This document shows positions 33,371-45,850 of a stretch of DNA of 64,000 nucleotides, piece after piece. The stretch lies in assembly GCF_000327385.1 (NCBI RefSeq), contig NW_008711113.1, positions 276,915 through 340,914 on the forward strand, written 5' to 3'. The translations under genes were made by a program, and so were the position numbers. Under the pieces are notes generated by a model, which did not search any database, was not told the origin of the DNA, and saw only the letters and a list, made by a program, of their open reading frames with translations. How positions within the stretch are numbered: the stretch's first letter is position 1; each line of letters starts with the position of its first letter. This stretch comes from Lottia gigantea (taxonomy: Eukaryota > Mollusca > Gastropoda > Lottiidae).

Positions 33371-33904
33371 GGAGGCCTTATTTTCATAAAATATGCTCTA
33401 GAAATAAGAAAAAATCAACAAGACTTACCGGCGGCGAATAATTAAAAAAAATAAATGGAGTTTTACGTCCTACTCTTCGGCACCTAATCGATCTGATGAT
33501 AACGGAGCAAATAATTTTAGGGAAGGGCCTTAAGTTATTAATATTTTTGGTTTTAAAAGAAGAAAAAAAAAACAGGCCAGGCTGATAAGATGTAAATGCA
33601 ATTAGTGAAAAAGCTGTTTAGAAAATTGGCTTTTGTTATCATCCTTGTGTTTTTACATGATTAACCAATAATTACATTATATTTTTTCCCGCTGAAAACA
33701 ATGCATTAGATCTATTAAAGTAGTCCATTAAAAGATTAGAAAACCGTCGAGGTAGAGCGATACATGAAAAATCTTCATTAAACAGAATTACGGACATCCA
33801 TATATGGATATATACATGACTGGTGAGTTACTGGAGATATTAGACAATATTTCTTCTTTAAAGGAATTGCTTCTTAAAATTACAAACTTTGAAGTCAATA
33901 CAAA
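33371..33904. other. Spacer with a SINE 3' end
   Basis: AAATGGAGTTTTACGTCC at 33454 onward, with CTACTCTTCGGCACCTAATC, is a SINE tail end in the minus orientation. The remainder is AT-rich and featureless. Confidence 0.55.
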
Positions 33905-34250
33905 GTCATAATCATAATCATCATGAAATTCTTCATCATTATTCCACAAATATCATCATTTATTATGATCAACTTTTATCATTCAACATTGTTGTTGTCT
34001 TCGTCATCATTCAATATCATTATAGTTATCGTCCATTACCATCATTCATGAAATTCTTCATTCAACATAAGCGTCGATATAATCATTATTCAACATCATT
34101 ATCATTGTCATAATTATCATCATCATTATCAAAATTGTCGTCGTCATCATCATCATTCAATATCATTACAATTATCGTCCATCGTTATCATAATCATCAT
34201 TCATCATTATTATCCAAAATCATCTTCGTTATTATTTCAAACAAGACAAA
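33905..34250 (+). repeat. CAT/ATT low-complexity region
   Basis: Imperfect TCATCATT and ATCATTATC runs. Longer phrases such as CATTCAATATCATTA.A and TTATCGTCCAT recur two or three times, so the tract probably grew by duplication of about 100-bp blocks as well as by slippage. It gives a spurious 74-codon frame. Confidence 0.85.
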
Positions 34251-35754
34251 TATTGTACGTAAGCTCTAATATCAGTATAAAGCAGAGTGTCAATGGCAAC
34301 CTTTTTAAAATTATAAAATGTTATTAGGAGAATGAATACCTTTAAAATGCTATATGATATATAAACGTGACTATTACACGAATCTATTACTTTATAACGA
34401 GAATGAATACCTTTAAAATGCTAGTACATGTATATATAAAAAACAAATATTACAGGAAGATATAACTTTAAGAGAATGGCGCGAAATATCCAAACCCTCT
34501 TAAAATTATTAACTTTCGTCAGCACTTAGTGTTATTTGTTTTGATGGAAACGAGGAGAAAAGCACTATTAAATAAATCCCCTTTCTACTTATTAGAAGAC
34601 TTGAAATAATGGAGGGGCGGACTCATTTCATGTCAAATAACGAAAGGCTTTTAAGAAGATACCAATAACTTAAGTGCTTTTAATTGAATTGTTTTGTTCG
34701 GACGGCCCTAATATTGTCAAATTGAAGTCGATGCTTGAATGAGGCCTTGCTTTTTTCTAATCTAAATTTGAAACCTTAATTGCCTTGTCGACGGACTTGT
34801 TTTCAGTTCAAACAATAGCATTGAATCATACTATAATTGAATTGTTTTCAACTCTGTCTTAGTGGCTCGTCCAATTTTCTTTGAGACGTTCTCGAACAAA
34901 AGGTTTCTAATTAATGATGATTCTTCAAATTTTACGCCATAATTTTTTCCATTTTTTCTATTTTGTCTCAACAAGTTCTTGAGACACGCCCGATAAGTTC
35001 TAAAGATGCTCGCTGTAAAAGTTCAAAATAATTGAAACCATTTGAGTGGAATTGTCATGCTTCTTTCAAAAATGGGTCAATGGGTTTATTATAGCCAATT
35101 TCCAAGAACAATGCAATATAGCATGACATTGAACAAAAGTAGGTCAACCAAGTTCGCCGGCGCACCTTGGAGTAATTGGGTCAAATGTACGACCTAATTA
35201 AAAAGGGGTAATCCCAAATACAGACAATGAAGAAAAGAATAGACATTCTGGCATTTAGGGCCATTTGTGGCGACAAGTATCAAACTGGATTGATATTATA
35301 AATCTTGTCGGCAACATGATAATCTTGTCGTGAAAGCGCGAGCACACGTCGTGAAAGCGCGAGCACATGTCAAATCGTGCTCCCGCACCATCATTGGACT
35401 GCTTTCGACCATTAACCCATACAAACCAAAAGTAATCTACCATAAAAAATAGTGTGTCGTTATTTAATAAAAAATAAAACATTAATTACTGAAGAAATGT
35501 ATGTTTATGCATGATATGGTCTTTGAAATGAAATTTTTACCCTTGAACAACGTAAACAATGCCATACAATGTATTCAGACATTCGTCCAATTAAATTTAA
35601 TTTCAACTATCAATGTGCAATTTGCCATACCTAACGACATATTCAACGAGCGCCTTTTAACAATTAATTTTATAAAACTGTTTGAAAAACACCTAATGGT
35701 TCGTTTAATACTGAAAATTTACATCCAATAGGTCGTTAAAATATTAAATTGGTT
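34251..35754. other. Unique intronic island
   Basis: Apart from a short duplication of GAGAATGAATACCTTTAAAA at about 34330 and 34400, and of GTGAAAGCGCGAGCACA near 35330-35365, this 1.5 kb looks unique. Several AACAAT and TAATTGAAT motifs occur between 34680 and 34860. No exon is supported. Confidence 0.4.
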
Positions 35755-35945
35755 GTTCTAGCGTTATACCATTTTACTTAAAGTTATTCTGTCGTCTAAT
35801 CTAAAATTTTCATTGCTAAAATAAGGAATCTATCCTTCTAGCGTTATGCCAATTTACTTAAAGTTATTCTGTCGTCTAATCTTATATATTCATTTTGAAA
35901 ATATCAAATTGGGCGTTGTAGCGTATTACTGCTTAATTTAAAGGT
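35755..35945. repeat. 80-bp tandem repeat, about 2.4 units
   Basis: CTAGCGTTAT(A/G)CCA.TTTACT begins at 35758 and 35838, and a degraded TAGCGTATTACTGCTTAA occurs at 35919. The first two units share AAAGTTATTCTGTCGTCTAA exactly. Confidence 0.85.
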
Positions 35946-36041
35946 ACCCTACCCTCTCTTAATTAACAATTGTTTGCTAAATTACTACTGGTGTTCTGAG
36001 TTTTATTATCGCTTAGGCCCTTTTTTATCATTAGCAAGTTT
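35946..36041. other. Short spacer
   Basis: Nothing recognised. Confidence 0.3.
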
Positions 36042-36225
36042 GCAATAGTGACGTCATAAAACGCTTAGTTTGAGTGGAATTGCACCTTCTTCATAAGCCG
36101 AACCCTGCAGAACATTTTCTTACATTTTTAGTGGATTTGCAGGAACCACAGACGTCTGACTGAAAATTTGAATGTTGCAAATTGATGCTATCAGTGTCTT
36201 CGAAGCTCATAATACCTTTTGAAAA
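36042..36225. mobile_element. Fold-back element, right half only
   Basis: It matches one arm of the element at 33078-33370: GCAATAGTGACGTCATAAAA, GAGTGGAATTGCA, then after a foreign segment of about 50 bp GGATTTGCAGGAACCACAGA, CGTCTGACTGAAAATTTGAA, TGCAAATTGATGCTATCAGTG. Part of the arm (GTGGAATTGCA) is present on both sides of the foreign segment. TGACGTCA lies at 36049-36056. There is no left arm. Confidence 0.75.
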
Positions 36226-36539
36226 AAATAATTTTTTAATGGAATAACACCAGTTGTCAATGATTTATACATCTTTTGATGAAACACCTGCTACCAGTCT
36301 AACATTTAGCGTATCTCATATCTCAATAATTAAACTTGATAAGCTATTAAGTACTGACATGTTTATTAATAAAAGTCGATTAATACAATATTTGATAATT
36401 ATTTAATTTATCAAAAGTGACAATCCACGTAATTAAAATAGGATAACATTTTCGTTCCTTTTTTCTGATATTATTGTCTCCATTGTAATCTAACAAGTTT
36501 ATTTAATTCGATTAAACAGTCACAGACAGACACCTTTCA
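36226..36539. other. AT-rich spacer
   Basis: Nothing recognised. Confidence 0.35.
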
Positions 36540-36870
36540 ACTATCCTGGATAAATGTCCCTCATTAGTTCAATCCGTAAGACATAAAAATCTATTTCCAT
36601 TAAATTTCATGGCAAAATTTCCCTCATTGTAAACTGCACGTTTCCATAAGCCCGATCAAAACAGAAAACAAAAGTATGACGTGTAATTCCATTTTCTTTT
36701 GTGACAAAATGTCCCTCATTGTAAACTGCATGTCTTCGTTAGCACAATCAAATTTAGAAATATGACGTAAAACTCCATTTCATTTTGTGGCAAAATTTCC
36801 CTCATTGTAAACTGCATGTCTTTGTTAGCACAATCAGATGCAGAAATATGACGTAAAACTCCATATCATT
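36540..36870 (+). repeat. Tandem SINE 3' ends, plus orientation
   Basis: Four partial units with TCCCTCATT at 36557, 36620, 36712 and 36798. Three of them continue GTAAACTGCATGTCTTCGTT or a variant, AGCACAATCA, ATATGACGTAAAACTCCATT. These are the complement of the SINE body plus tail. Units are 63, 92 and 86 bp apart, and each has lost the tRNA-like head. This is the clearest copy in the orientation opposite to the gene. Confidence 0.8.
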
Positions 36871-37749
36871 GCATTGTCATATCCTATTTGCTTTCCTGTT
36901 TGACATCGTAATAAAACTTAATAAAACGCTAATCGTTAGTTAGATATTTTGACTGTAAATTTCACAGTGTTATTCTACAGCCAAACGTATTTTCTAAGTA
37001 AACGTATAGTTTATTTCTAGACATTCGTCCGGAAACGAAAAGTTTGTCTCTTTCGTTTTTCAAACCACTGTAACAATAGCAAAATTGGAATATCGACAAC
37101 GAATGGCGTGTTCGATTAAGCTCTTTAAAGGAATACCGCCTCTTAAAATGGACATACAATTTAAAGTCTCAAACTTGGTCAACAAGAGTATATATTCATC
37201 AGTTGGACTTACCAGGTGCCATGACCAAACAATAGAATCTCTATATAACACGATATATCAATTAAACTAAGTAATTATTGAAACACCCTTCCAAGAATGT
37301 TTCAAAATTCCTCATTTAAATGAATTATTACTTCTTTTTATGGATTTATTGAATTATAGAGGGATACTGTTGAATAGTTTGACACCTAAGTCCACTGATG
37401 AACAAAGACTCATTTTAACTAAGTTTAAAAATTTCAATTTTTCGGTCATCCTAAGAGGTAGTATACCTTTAAATATTGAGTTATCCCTGTCGAATAAGGT
37501 AAATACGAATAAAAGTTAATTATATTTCAATTCAATATGTAATAAAGTCTTTCAAGAAAAAATCCATTTTCTATTTGATATTTGTATTAATAACAAATTT
37601 TCCACTTTCGTTTTGAATACAGCCAATAATCCAGCAATACAAGTCTATATTTCATCAAAAGTTGCGATGTATTGAAAATCTTTACTGGTTATCAATAAGC
37701 TTTTGAAATAAACTACGTTTTTAATAATAGGATTAAATTTGGTTATATG
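36871..37749. other. AT-rich intronic stretch
   Basis: Overlapping 60-65-codon frames on both strands at 36962-37270 have no recognised domain. No repeat seen. Confidence 0.4.
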
Positions 37750-38400
37750 ATATATTGGCTCTTAGGTTACAAAGGGCAAAAAATGCTTTTCTTTAATAGT
37801 TACGTTAACTAATTTGTGACCTGATGTTACTTCAGTAATTAGTGAACTAATGTTGGTTAACTAATATAGCTCTTAACTATCTGTAACTTACATGGTCTTT
37901 AGGTTACTAAGAGCAAAAGTTTCTAGAATGCCAACTGATTTTTATTATATAGTCAAGTTGTGAACTAATGTTACTTAATTAGTATTACATAACTAATTTG
38001 TTAATTAATGTTGGTTAAGTAATATTACTTTTGTCTTAACTAATATAGGTCTTAACGATCTGTAACTTACATGGTCTTTAGGTTACTAAGAGCAAAAGTA
38101 TCTAGAATGCCAACTGATTTTATTATATAGTCAAGTTGTGAACTAATGTTACTTAACTAGTATTACATAACTAATTTGTTAATTAATGTTGGTTAAGTAA
38201 TATTACTTTTGTCTTAACTAATATAGCTCTTAACCATCTGTAACTTACATGGTCTTTAGGTTACTAAGAGCAAAAGTATCTAGAATGCCAACTGATTTTA
38301 TTATATAGTCAAGATGTGAACTAATGTTACTTAACTAATGTTACTTAACTAATTTGTGAACTAATGTTTGTTCCTAGTTATATAAAAGTAGGTGGAGCTT
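37750..38400. repeat. 179-bp tandem repeat, about three units
   Basis: GGTTACTAAGAGCAAAAGT begins at 37902, 38081 and 38259 (periods 179 and 178), with a degraded start near 37763. Each unit is itself built from short AACTAATGTTACTTAACTA and TTAATTAATGTTGGTTAAGT phrases, so it is a nested repeat. Units are highly similar (for example ATCTAGAATGCCAACTGATT in all). Confidence 0.9.
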
Positions 38401-39127
38401 AATATGTTTATCTCTGAATATCTATTATTATTGGTGACGTCATTTGTCAGTCTGTCTTGCCAAGGTGGGTGGAGCTTAATATGTTAATTTATGTCCTTAT
38501 ATTTGAAACTGTGTCAGTAGTCATATCATGGTATTAAGTGATTTTCTATAATAATCAATGCCGTTTGATCAGATTTAAAAGACTTGGAAGCATGGAATTG
38601 AAATTTGCCACGAACAGCTGCCGTTAAGTCGCTTCAAACGCGCAAGATAAATTGAAATTTTACAGACAATTTCGATTTTAATTTAGTTTTGTATATTATT
38701 CAGATTTTATATTAAAAATGAATCGAAGTTTTGAGTCAGTGGGCATTCGAGAAGTAGGCAACGTTATGTGTGACGATCATGATTATGTAGATCATTCGAG
38801 GGTGGTTTTTCTCTATAACTACGTGTTAAGTCAGCATCAATGCATTTTGATAAGGTACGCGAGTCAGATTCCATACGCAGCCATTGATCCGAAATGCCAA
38901 ACGTCGCAAACAATAATATCTATCTAAATTCCATCTTGGACATCTATTAAAATAAGCGACCTCTTTAACACCAAATTTTTTACAAATTTTTGTTTCAATG
39001 AAGCTGATTGGTCGAAACATTGATCCTCAACCAATGAAAAATCGTATCGAAAAATAAGTCTACATAATCAAAATGATATTGACTATGTTGGATTGTCAAA
39101 CCACAAGCACAGAATCATCCCATTTGA
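38401..39127. other. Intronic spacer
   Basis: GTGGAGCTTAATATGTT occurs at about 38392 and 38469, with a GTGACGTCATTTGTCAG in between. No exon seen. A 69-codon frame at 38718-38927 has no known domain. Confidence 0.45.
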
Positions 39128-39216
39128 ACCAATCCAACTACCAACTACTACGACTACCAAGTTTGCGACATCAGCATCCGCTGAAAGCCAACGTTAACTT
39201 GTCATCTCGACTTCAC
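39128..39216 (+). repeat. Dispersed repeat, copy 1 (partner at 59542-59630)
   Basis: CCAACTACTACGACTACCAA, GTTTGCGACATCAGCATCCG, CTGAAAGCCAACGTTAACTT and GTCATCT are shared with 59542-59630 in the same orientation, with roughly 85-90 % identity by eye. The partner is adjacent to a decayed SINE body, so this may be part of a longer dispersed element. Confidence 0.75.
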
Positions 39217-39858
39217 CGAGACATAATCATTGTAGCAGTATATTACACAGGGGTTCTTAATTTCCCACCTTTTTTTAACCAGCTCTGATATCAAAACACG
39301 TACACGGAAGCTGAGAGGAAATATATAAACAAAACATAATGCGATTTCACAAATTTGAAAAGAGACAAAACACCTTAACATATCGATATCATGATACATG
39401 CCGGATATTGCTATGCTATATTTTTTTTTAAAACTTCCCGATAACGCTTTGAGTTCCTGTAAACCTAACAGCAAAAACAGACACTTGTCTCTTTTACAGC
39501 TTGACAACCTGTTATATAATTGAGTATATGTGTACTAACAGAAAAAAGGAAGCAATTACAATACTTTGGCTCAGTATGCATTGATTCTACGCTAATATGT
39601 CTGTCCGTCGTTAGTTCACAAAAGCAAAGATCGAGTCCTGGAATATGATTAGGATTTCGGTAGGTTTGGACCGTTTGTCTCTACACTCCATACGATTGAA
39701 TTGGTCGTAGGCGTAATTTTATCTGTTACGACGAATGTTGATAGCGCTGCTTTTAATGTATGAAGGCCTGACGCAGTGCCATGATGTCGTTTCAGACTAA
39801 ATAAACCAAATAAAAAAAGCGGTATCAGGTGATCTGGAAATTACTAAAATGCGCTTAC
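39217..39858. other. Intronic DNA next to the LIM1 exon
   Basis: No supported feature. A weak SINE-like GACGCAGTGCCATGATGTCG lies near 39770. Confidence 0.4.
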
Positions 39859-40144
39859 CTTATGTAATCATTTCGGCATAGGATCATGCCAGCTTTGTGA
39901 AAACAGGATGTGCCAATTTCTCCCAGTTGTGCTTGGCAGCAGGAACATTTTAAGCAGCCGGTATGCCAATATCTATCCAAGGCATGTAATAAGAAACGAT
40001 CACAAATGCGACCACCACACCCGGCGCAAGCTTTGACTGCGGCGTTATTGTTCGTGTTAGCGTTCATATTTGTGTTTGATCCGGGGCTGGGTCCATTACT
40101 GCCCATTGATGTGTTCATTACGAGTTGTGTTGAATCGTGATTTC
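39859..40144 (-). CDS. LMO4: LIM1 exon of an LMO4-type LIM-only protein, with start codon
   Basis: This exon carries 26 bases before the chosen ATG (40118-40116), then residues 1-86 and two bases of Arg87. The first 30 residues are a disordered Asn/Ser/Gly-rich leader. LIM1 follows with all ligands: C31, C34, H52, C55, C58, C61, C81 and D84. The phrases CAGCGG+I.DRFLL, LKCSCCQAQLG.IGTSC and GMILCRNDYIRLFG (the last spanning the junction) identify LMO4. The acceptor CTCTTTTCAG lies just before 40144 and the donor AAG|GTAAGC just after 39859. The ATG is chosen because it is the first in the exon and gives a length (166+ residues) close to the 165 of vertebrate LMO4. However, the frame stays open back to the acceptor, so an upstream coding exon cannot be excluded. 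A 76-codon frame on the other strand is a shadow. Confidence 0.95.
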
Positions 40145-43100
40145 CTGAAAAGAGACAAATGAGCATACATTAACACTTTTATGAACTTTTAAGTATTTTA
40201 GAACGTGGACAATAACGTCATAATGAATACATAATAAAGTGATGTGCGACAATAACGTCATGTGCGTAAATGATCGCATAGTCAAAACAACGCCATATCC
40301 GCCAGACTACGTCGTCAAATATATATAACCGCATGAAATAGTCTTCGATGGATGAATGTCGGTTGTCAAAAATAATTCTTATAAATAAACCAAGTACTAA
40401 CTATCCTAAATTCAAACAAAAAACACTATTAAAAGAGATTGCAAGTCAACAGAACATTTCCTTGGTTGAATACTACATGAACTAGAACGACAGAAGATGA
40501 ACAAATGTCGTCAGATCATGGATGACAAATGGAGTCACCTTCGTGAAAAAATGAAACGAGACATTCAGGTGTGCATTTTAATTCAGAATACCAGTGAAAA
40601 CACATTATCAAATCATTGTTAAAGCAGAGATCAATTACCATATACACAATTCTTACGAACGCATATCGTATGCAATAAAACAGTGAATAAAACCCACCAC
40701 CTCAAAGAGAGACCTAACAATAATTTTCAATATAAAGTTTTAACCCAGTTCAACTATTGCTACCACTTGATATTTTCAATGAATGAAAGCTTTTTAAAAT
40801 TCGTGTGACAAGCACTCGACGAACCGCCACTGCACTTGAGTACAAGCTGGCAAACCCCGGTGTTGGAAGCCATTCATTACTTTTAAAGACAATGGTTTCA
40901 ATATTGTTTTTGGCACGAGTAACTTTCCTCTATAAAACTACATATGGAATTTTTAGTACGCCATACATTCTGAATTGACTTTCCATGCTAAAAAAGAGAA
41001 CAGAATGGTCCACTTTTAGTCTTTTACCATGCTCGTTTGTCAAAGTTTTCATTCTTATGCCGGCTTCCTAGCATCGGATATTCTAAGTTTTCTATAAGTA
41101 CAAAAGTGTGGCTAAGATTTTCGATTTGAAAGAAGAACAGTTAATGCCATTTTTAATGAAAAAAATCGCTAAAGTACAAATTGTTTCAGAAATTGTCCAT
41201 GAAAAACGTAGACGATAACACCCAATCCTTATGACGAGCGTCAGTACGGAATGGTGCGGCACTCTTTGTCAAAAACCCAGTCTTAAACTGTCTTTAATAC
41301 AACACGATACTCAAATAGCGCGATGTTTATCAATGTCCATGTTCAATTTTTTTGCGATATTCATCCTTCTAAAATAAGTCTTTCGGTGCATTCGAAACTC
41401 GTCGCCGTATTGTTATTGTAGACCGTATTTGTACGGAACTATCGAAGAATAATTGTCGCAATTACAAGAATCTAAAAAAGACCATACCTTACGACAAAAT
41501 CACAATCCCAAATCTCTATATCGCAATTATTGACAATATCCAAAATGACGTATTTCAACGCAACACCTACTGTCTCAAACGAGTTCAGACAGCATTGTGT
41601 ACGAAATGGCCGAACAATGATCGTCGTAAAAACCAGAAGTAAACATCCTCACAAACAAACAATCATTAGGTAAATATAAACAGAGGAAAGCTATGTCTCA
41701 ATAGAGACGGTGATAGGAGTGAAATCTCAATACAATGACCGTGTTGTGAAAGTTCTTTGCTTTGTGATGCAACAGTCAAAGTCCAAGTCGCAAGAATTAG
41801 AAAATTAAACGAACTTGAAATGAACTGGACTCCTTCATCACATGAAAATGAAAATGTCCGCCGAACTTTGAAATGAAATGGATTAAAAAAAAATCAGCCG
41901 AAATTGAATATCTAGATTGCACTATGTTTCGAGTTTTTCAACTGTAAAGTGTCATCCAGGAAAGATCTTGGTAATTTCTGCCACAACCAAATGATCAAAA
42001 TCACCAATAAGCCATTGCAATCTTTAAGAAGAATCTTAATATTTTGGCATGTTTCGCTAACCAATCAACTCAATATAATTTAAAATGACATTATTCAAAA
42101 AGTAACAAGCAACATCAAAGAGAAAAGAACACCAAATTTACCTAAAGTCGTCATATTCCTTTATGTAAAACGCATACAATCTGTATATTTTGGCAGGTTT
42201 CGTCAATTCAATCAGTTTGAAAATCTAATCTAATATCGCCTCCATCGCACATAAAATGAAGAGTTAACTATGAACATATTTCCCACGTTTGAAGTGAAAA
42301 TTTGAACACATCCTCAACACCAAGACGTTCAAAAGAAACGAAAATTAAAAATCAAACATAGAGCGATGTTACCGATACGTTTATAATTTTTATTTATATA
42401 TAACATTATACTTGAAACTTGGTTGGTTTGATTTGCCTCCTTTGAGCAAGACGGGGCCGATGGCATGAACGTAATATAAGATAACGTAACGGAAAAGATT
42501 CCGACTTGAATACAAAGCCTCCACAGTGTCTCGACCAAATGACATAATGTTTTTTCCAAGGGAGCCTCTGGGATTTCCATAACAGACCATAACTCGAGAT
42601 TTGGCGATCCACAGCAGTCCTGCCATTAACTTTATGTTCAAAAGTGGGCGCTAAGCGGATGCGCTTACTCGTTCAACAATACCATCGCCTTTGTCCTATC
42701 CAACAATACAAAAAACCTGAACAGCTTAAGGTTTCTCTTCAAAAAAAGAAAAAAAAAAACACCCTTATCTGGGACATGTGCTAGTTTTTTCTTATCAAAA
42801 CCAATTATAGACATCAGTCAAAATGTCCAAGGCCAGTTAGGCCTTTCAAACCAACCATAACAAAGTGGACGATGTATGTTTACCCACAAAATGGTGATAG
42901 TTAATTAAAGTTTGTCTTTTTATGTTGACATACCAATGTACATGCTAACGGATCGAGCGAAATTAACGTAACGGTACTCGCATGTTACGACCATTATCGT
43001 AATACCGCGACATTTTGGTCTTGATCCTGGTGAAATTAACTCGCATACATTCATGCAGTCGAGATATAATTGCTAATTGATCTGGTTGAAAGGAAATTGT

Positions 43101-44296
43101 GTCACTATTGTGAACTTTAAAGCGGTATCCCCTACGGCAATGAACGACAGGAAATGAAGCCACGTTTTATGTGCTACTGTTTGGTACCTTAATGAACGCA
43201 TGAAGAAATGAGAAATTGGAAAACTGCTAAAGCATACCTAGCCACACAACACTCTGGTAATGATCTTGTTCTTCGCTCAGAACATCGAACCCGCTCGCTC
43301 CTAGCACTAAGTTCCCGATGCGTTGACTTAAACGTTAAAATCATTTTCAGATTTGTGAAGACGTGTTCAAACAAACTTGGTTCCAAATTCAATTGTTAAA
43401 AATTGCCTTAGAATAAGAAAAAAACCATTTTCAACAAATTACCTTCTAAAAGAAAAAAAATTCCGAAATTTTTGTTGAAAAACTCTTTTAGCTTAATTAA
43501 AAATATTCACCCATTCACTTAATTAGTTTAAAATAGTGCTTTTTAATTAGGAATTTAATTAGACAGAACAAATGAATACACAAGAAGGAAAACAAAAAAC
43601 AAAACGCCAATAACTACGCGAGATAATTAAGGCCGTAACAAGATAGATTCAATTTCAGTTTCAAGTTGCATACCCACTCAAAATATCTTAACAAACTTCA
43701 CAGCTTAATGGCGTTTGTTATTACACTTAATTCGCAATAATAAATCGTTTTTGGAGAACTTAGCTTGACTTGAAAAAAAAAAAACAACAATTTCTAAAGA
43801 CATAACAATTAAGGTACATGTACATTAAGCATCGATCCCTTGAGATTATAACCCACGACCATCATTAATGTTCTCACTCACTCCGACAATGCTACAGAAA
43901 CCCTTAAAAATGGTCATTGATAAATTTCTTTTAGGGGAGACATAATTCAACGTACGGGAATAAGGAGCCTAGTTCTAAACGTTGAAATCCAATCAGACCC
44001 TGGCTTTAAGTTGTTCTCAAGTCAAATCCGGTCAACGACCAACATTTTTTTTCAATGGAAGCATCTACTAAATAAACGAAACTAAAGAAATGATAATGAT
44101 ACAAAACAATTTAAACATATCTTAGAAAACAATCAGTACATTTTCAAAAAAACGAGGATGACGTGCAGACAGTCGCTTTATCAAAATGGTATATCAAACA
44201 GAATAGCCCCTGGCTCAACCGGAAATGGTTTACATTAAACTACAACCACAGCTATTCGGTTCAATATCTTAATGAAATACAGTTAACCTTAAAGGT
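40145..44296. other. Upstream DNA, mostly unique
   Basis: This is intron or 5' flank of the LIM1 exon. A short duplication, GACAATAACGTCAT at 40208 and 40249, is the only clear repeat. No 5' UTR exon can be fixed from sequence alone. Open frames at 42329-42641 and 42963-43399 overlap on both strands and carry no domain. This 4-kb repeat-poor block beside the first coding exon is a reasonable place to look for control elements. Confidence 0.4.
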
Positions 44297-44556
44297 TTCC
44301 TGTAATAAACGTTGCAAAGAAAGACGACAGCTTGCGATTTTGTGTTGACTTCAGACTGTAAACGAGACAAAAGTGAATACTAATGCGAACAGTATTGCCA
44401 TCTTGTAGGAATAAATTCTAAGTTCACCTCAGAGTATGCATGTACTAATCGTTGCAAAGAAAGACGACGGCATGCGATTTTGTGTTGACTTCAGATGATA
44501 TTTTTCATTTTTGTAAGCGACACTAAAGAGAAAACTATGCGAACAGTATTGGTATT
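44297..44556. repeat. Diverged tandem duplication, about 145 bp
   Basis: CGTTGCAAAGAAAGACGACA (about 44309) and CGTTGCAAAGAAAGACGACG (about 44450) are each followed by GCGATTTTGTGTTGACTTCA and later ATGCGAACAGTATTG. The segments between differ by indels. Confidence 0.8.
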
Positions 44557-45734
44557 GTGCAGAGACATGTCTCAACAAACTCTCGGCAATCCCAAATGCA
44601 AGGTGATACCAGGTATTCTGTAAGTGCGAATATCGTATAGGTCGCTAACTCCAATGAACTCAAAAGCATTAATATGTTACAGCAGAATAAAACCTCTTCA
44701 AAATTTGGTTTTAACTGTCCCCTAACCATTCTTCAATAGTGTTGTGGAAAATAACGACTAATTTGAATAATTACACAGCCGAGGTCACGTTTCGATATCA
44801 CATGCGACATCATGCTACACAAAATGAAATGTTAGCAAAATAAACGAACATCGAATCTTTGCTCATTACTAACCAATTTATTTATTGTGTACACAACATT
44901 CTACAAATATCTTTATAAAAATAGATGCAAACTGCCTAATGACCCAGCTGTCGAGAAGGAAACGCCAGAGTCTCTAGCTAACCAAAAGAGTTCAAACCAG
45001 TTATTTATCAAGTTTATGGGCGAAGTATATTACGATTTAACAAACATATGAATGGATTATTATTATGGATGGTTTTACATTACATCATTTATTGAACGAG
45101 GACTATAACGTTATTTGCTGGGGCTGTAAGCAATGTACGATACCATATACTTCCGGTAAACTTTTATAAGAAGTCAAAGGATTTAGCAGTAGTGTTTAAA
45201 TTGTTTTGCTACATCGTATTTGCTAATCATTTTACGCATGGTCAATTGCTATATTTTGCCAAGCTTACCCACTGTTTAGTAGCAATAATTCTAAGGGGTA
45301 ACTCAACTTTGGCGTGATGGCATTTTACACCAATACTCCGCCAGCGAATTTCTACTAATTGCTAAATGTTATTAGTCAAATAACAATCATTATAATGGGC
45401 CAAAAAATGTTGAAACGATCTTTTTCATATCCATATTTCTCGCTAATTGCCCTAATTGTGGCTGTACTAGTCTATCATCCTATATCTACCGAATTTAATT
45501 ATCCCGAATACACCAGCGATGTAATTTGTTAATGTAGTAGTTAATATGGCGGCTTATAATTGCCGCTTGTGTTGTCAATAATGTTATTAATAAACGACGT
45601 CTGCTATTCCACACTGGTGCCTTTGTTCGTCTGCTCTTCAATCTTTGCCGCCTTATTTTGATTAGATATATTTTTCTGCTGTTTTTGTCCTACGTAGAGT
45701 ACAAAACTGAATATGTACCAAAGAACAGTAACCA
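44557..45734. other. Unique upstream stretch
   Basis: No feature supported. AT-rich, with CCCTAATTGTGG and GCTAATTGCC near 45440. Confidence 0.35.
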
Positions 45735-45850
45735 GATAAAATGAATGGAGTTTTACGCCCTACTTTTCTGCTCTTAATGAGCTTATGAAGACGGGCAACG
45801 CCATGCAGTGTACAATGATAATGACAGCGGCATTAGCGTTAACTACTCTA
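45735..45850 (-). mobile_element. SINE 3' part
   Basis: ATGAATGGAGTTTTACGCCC, CTACTTTTCTGCTCTTAATG, AGCTTATGAAGACGGGCAAC, GCCATGCAGTGTACAATG and GACAGCGGCATTAGCG are a good copy of the tail and inner body. The tRNA-like head is missing. This copy shows most clearly the unmodified body segment that was amplified at 14302-14589. Confidence 0.8.

Larger units (their letters stand above)
3462..39858 (-). other. LMO4: 36.4-kb phase-2 intron between the LIM1 and LIM2 exons
   Basis: The donor GTAAGC (39858-39853) and acceptor TCTTTTCAG (3470-3462) flank it, and Arg87 is split AG|A. The intron contains most of the repeats listed below, separated by unique AT-rich islands of 0.5-4 kb. Those islands are where transcriptional control elements of a developmental cofactor gene would be expected, but no specific enhancer can be asserted from one sequence. 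Confidence 0.9.

Noticed and set aside
39910-40140. 76-codon plus-strand frame over the LIM1 exon
   Set aside because: Shadow of the minus-strand LMO4 exon, whose protein and splice sites are unambiguous.
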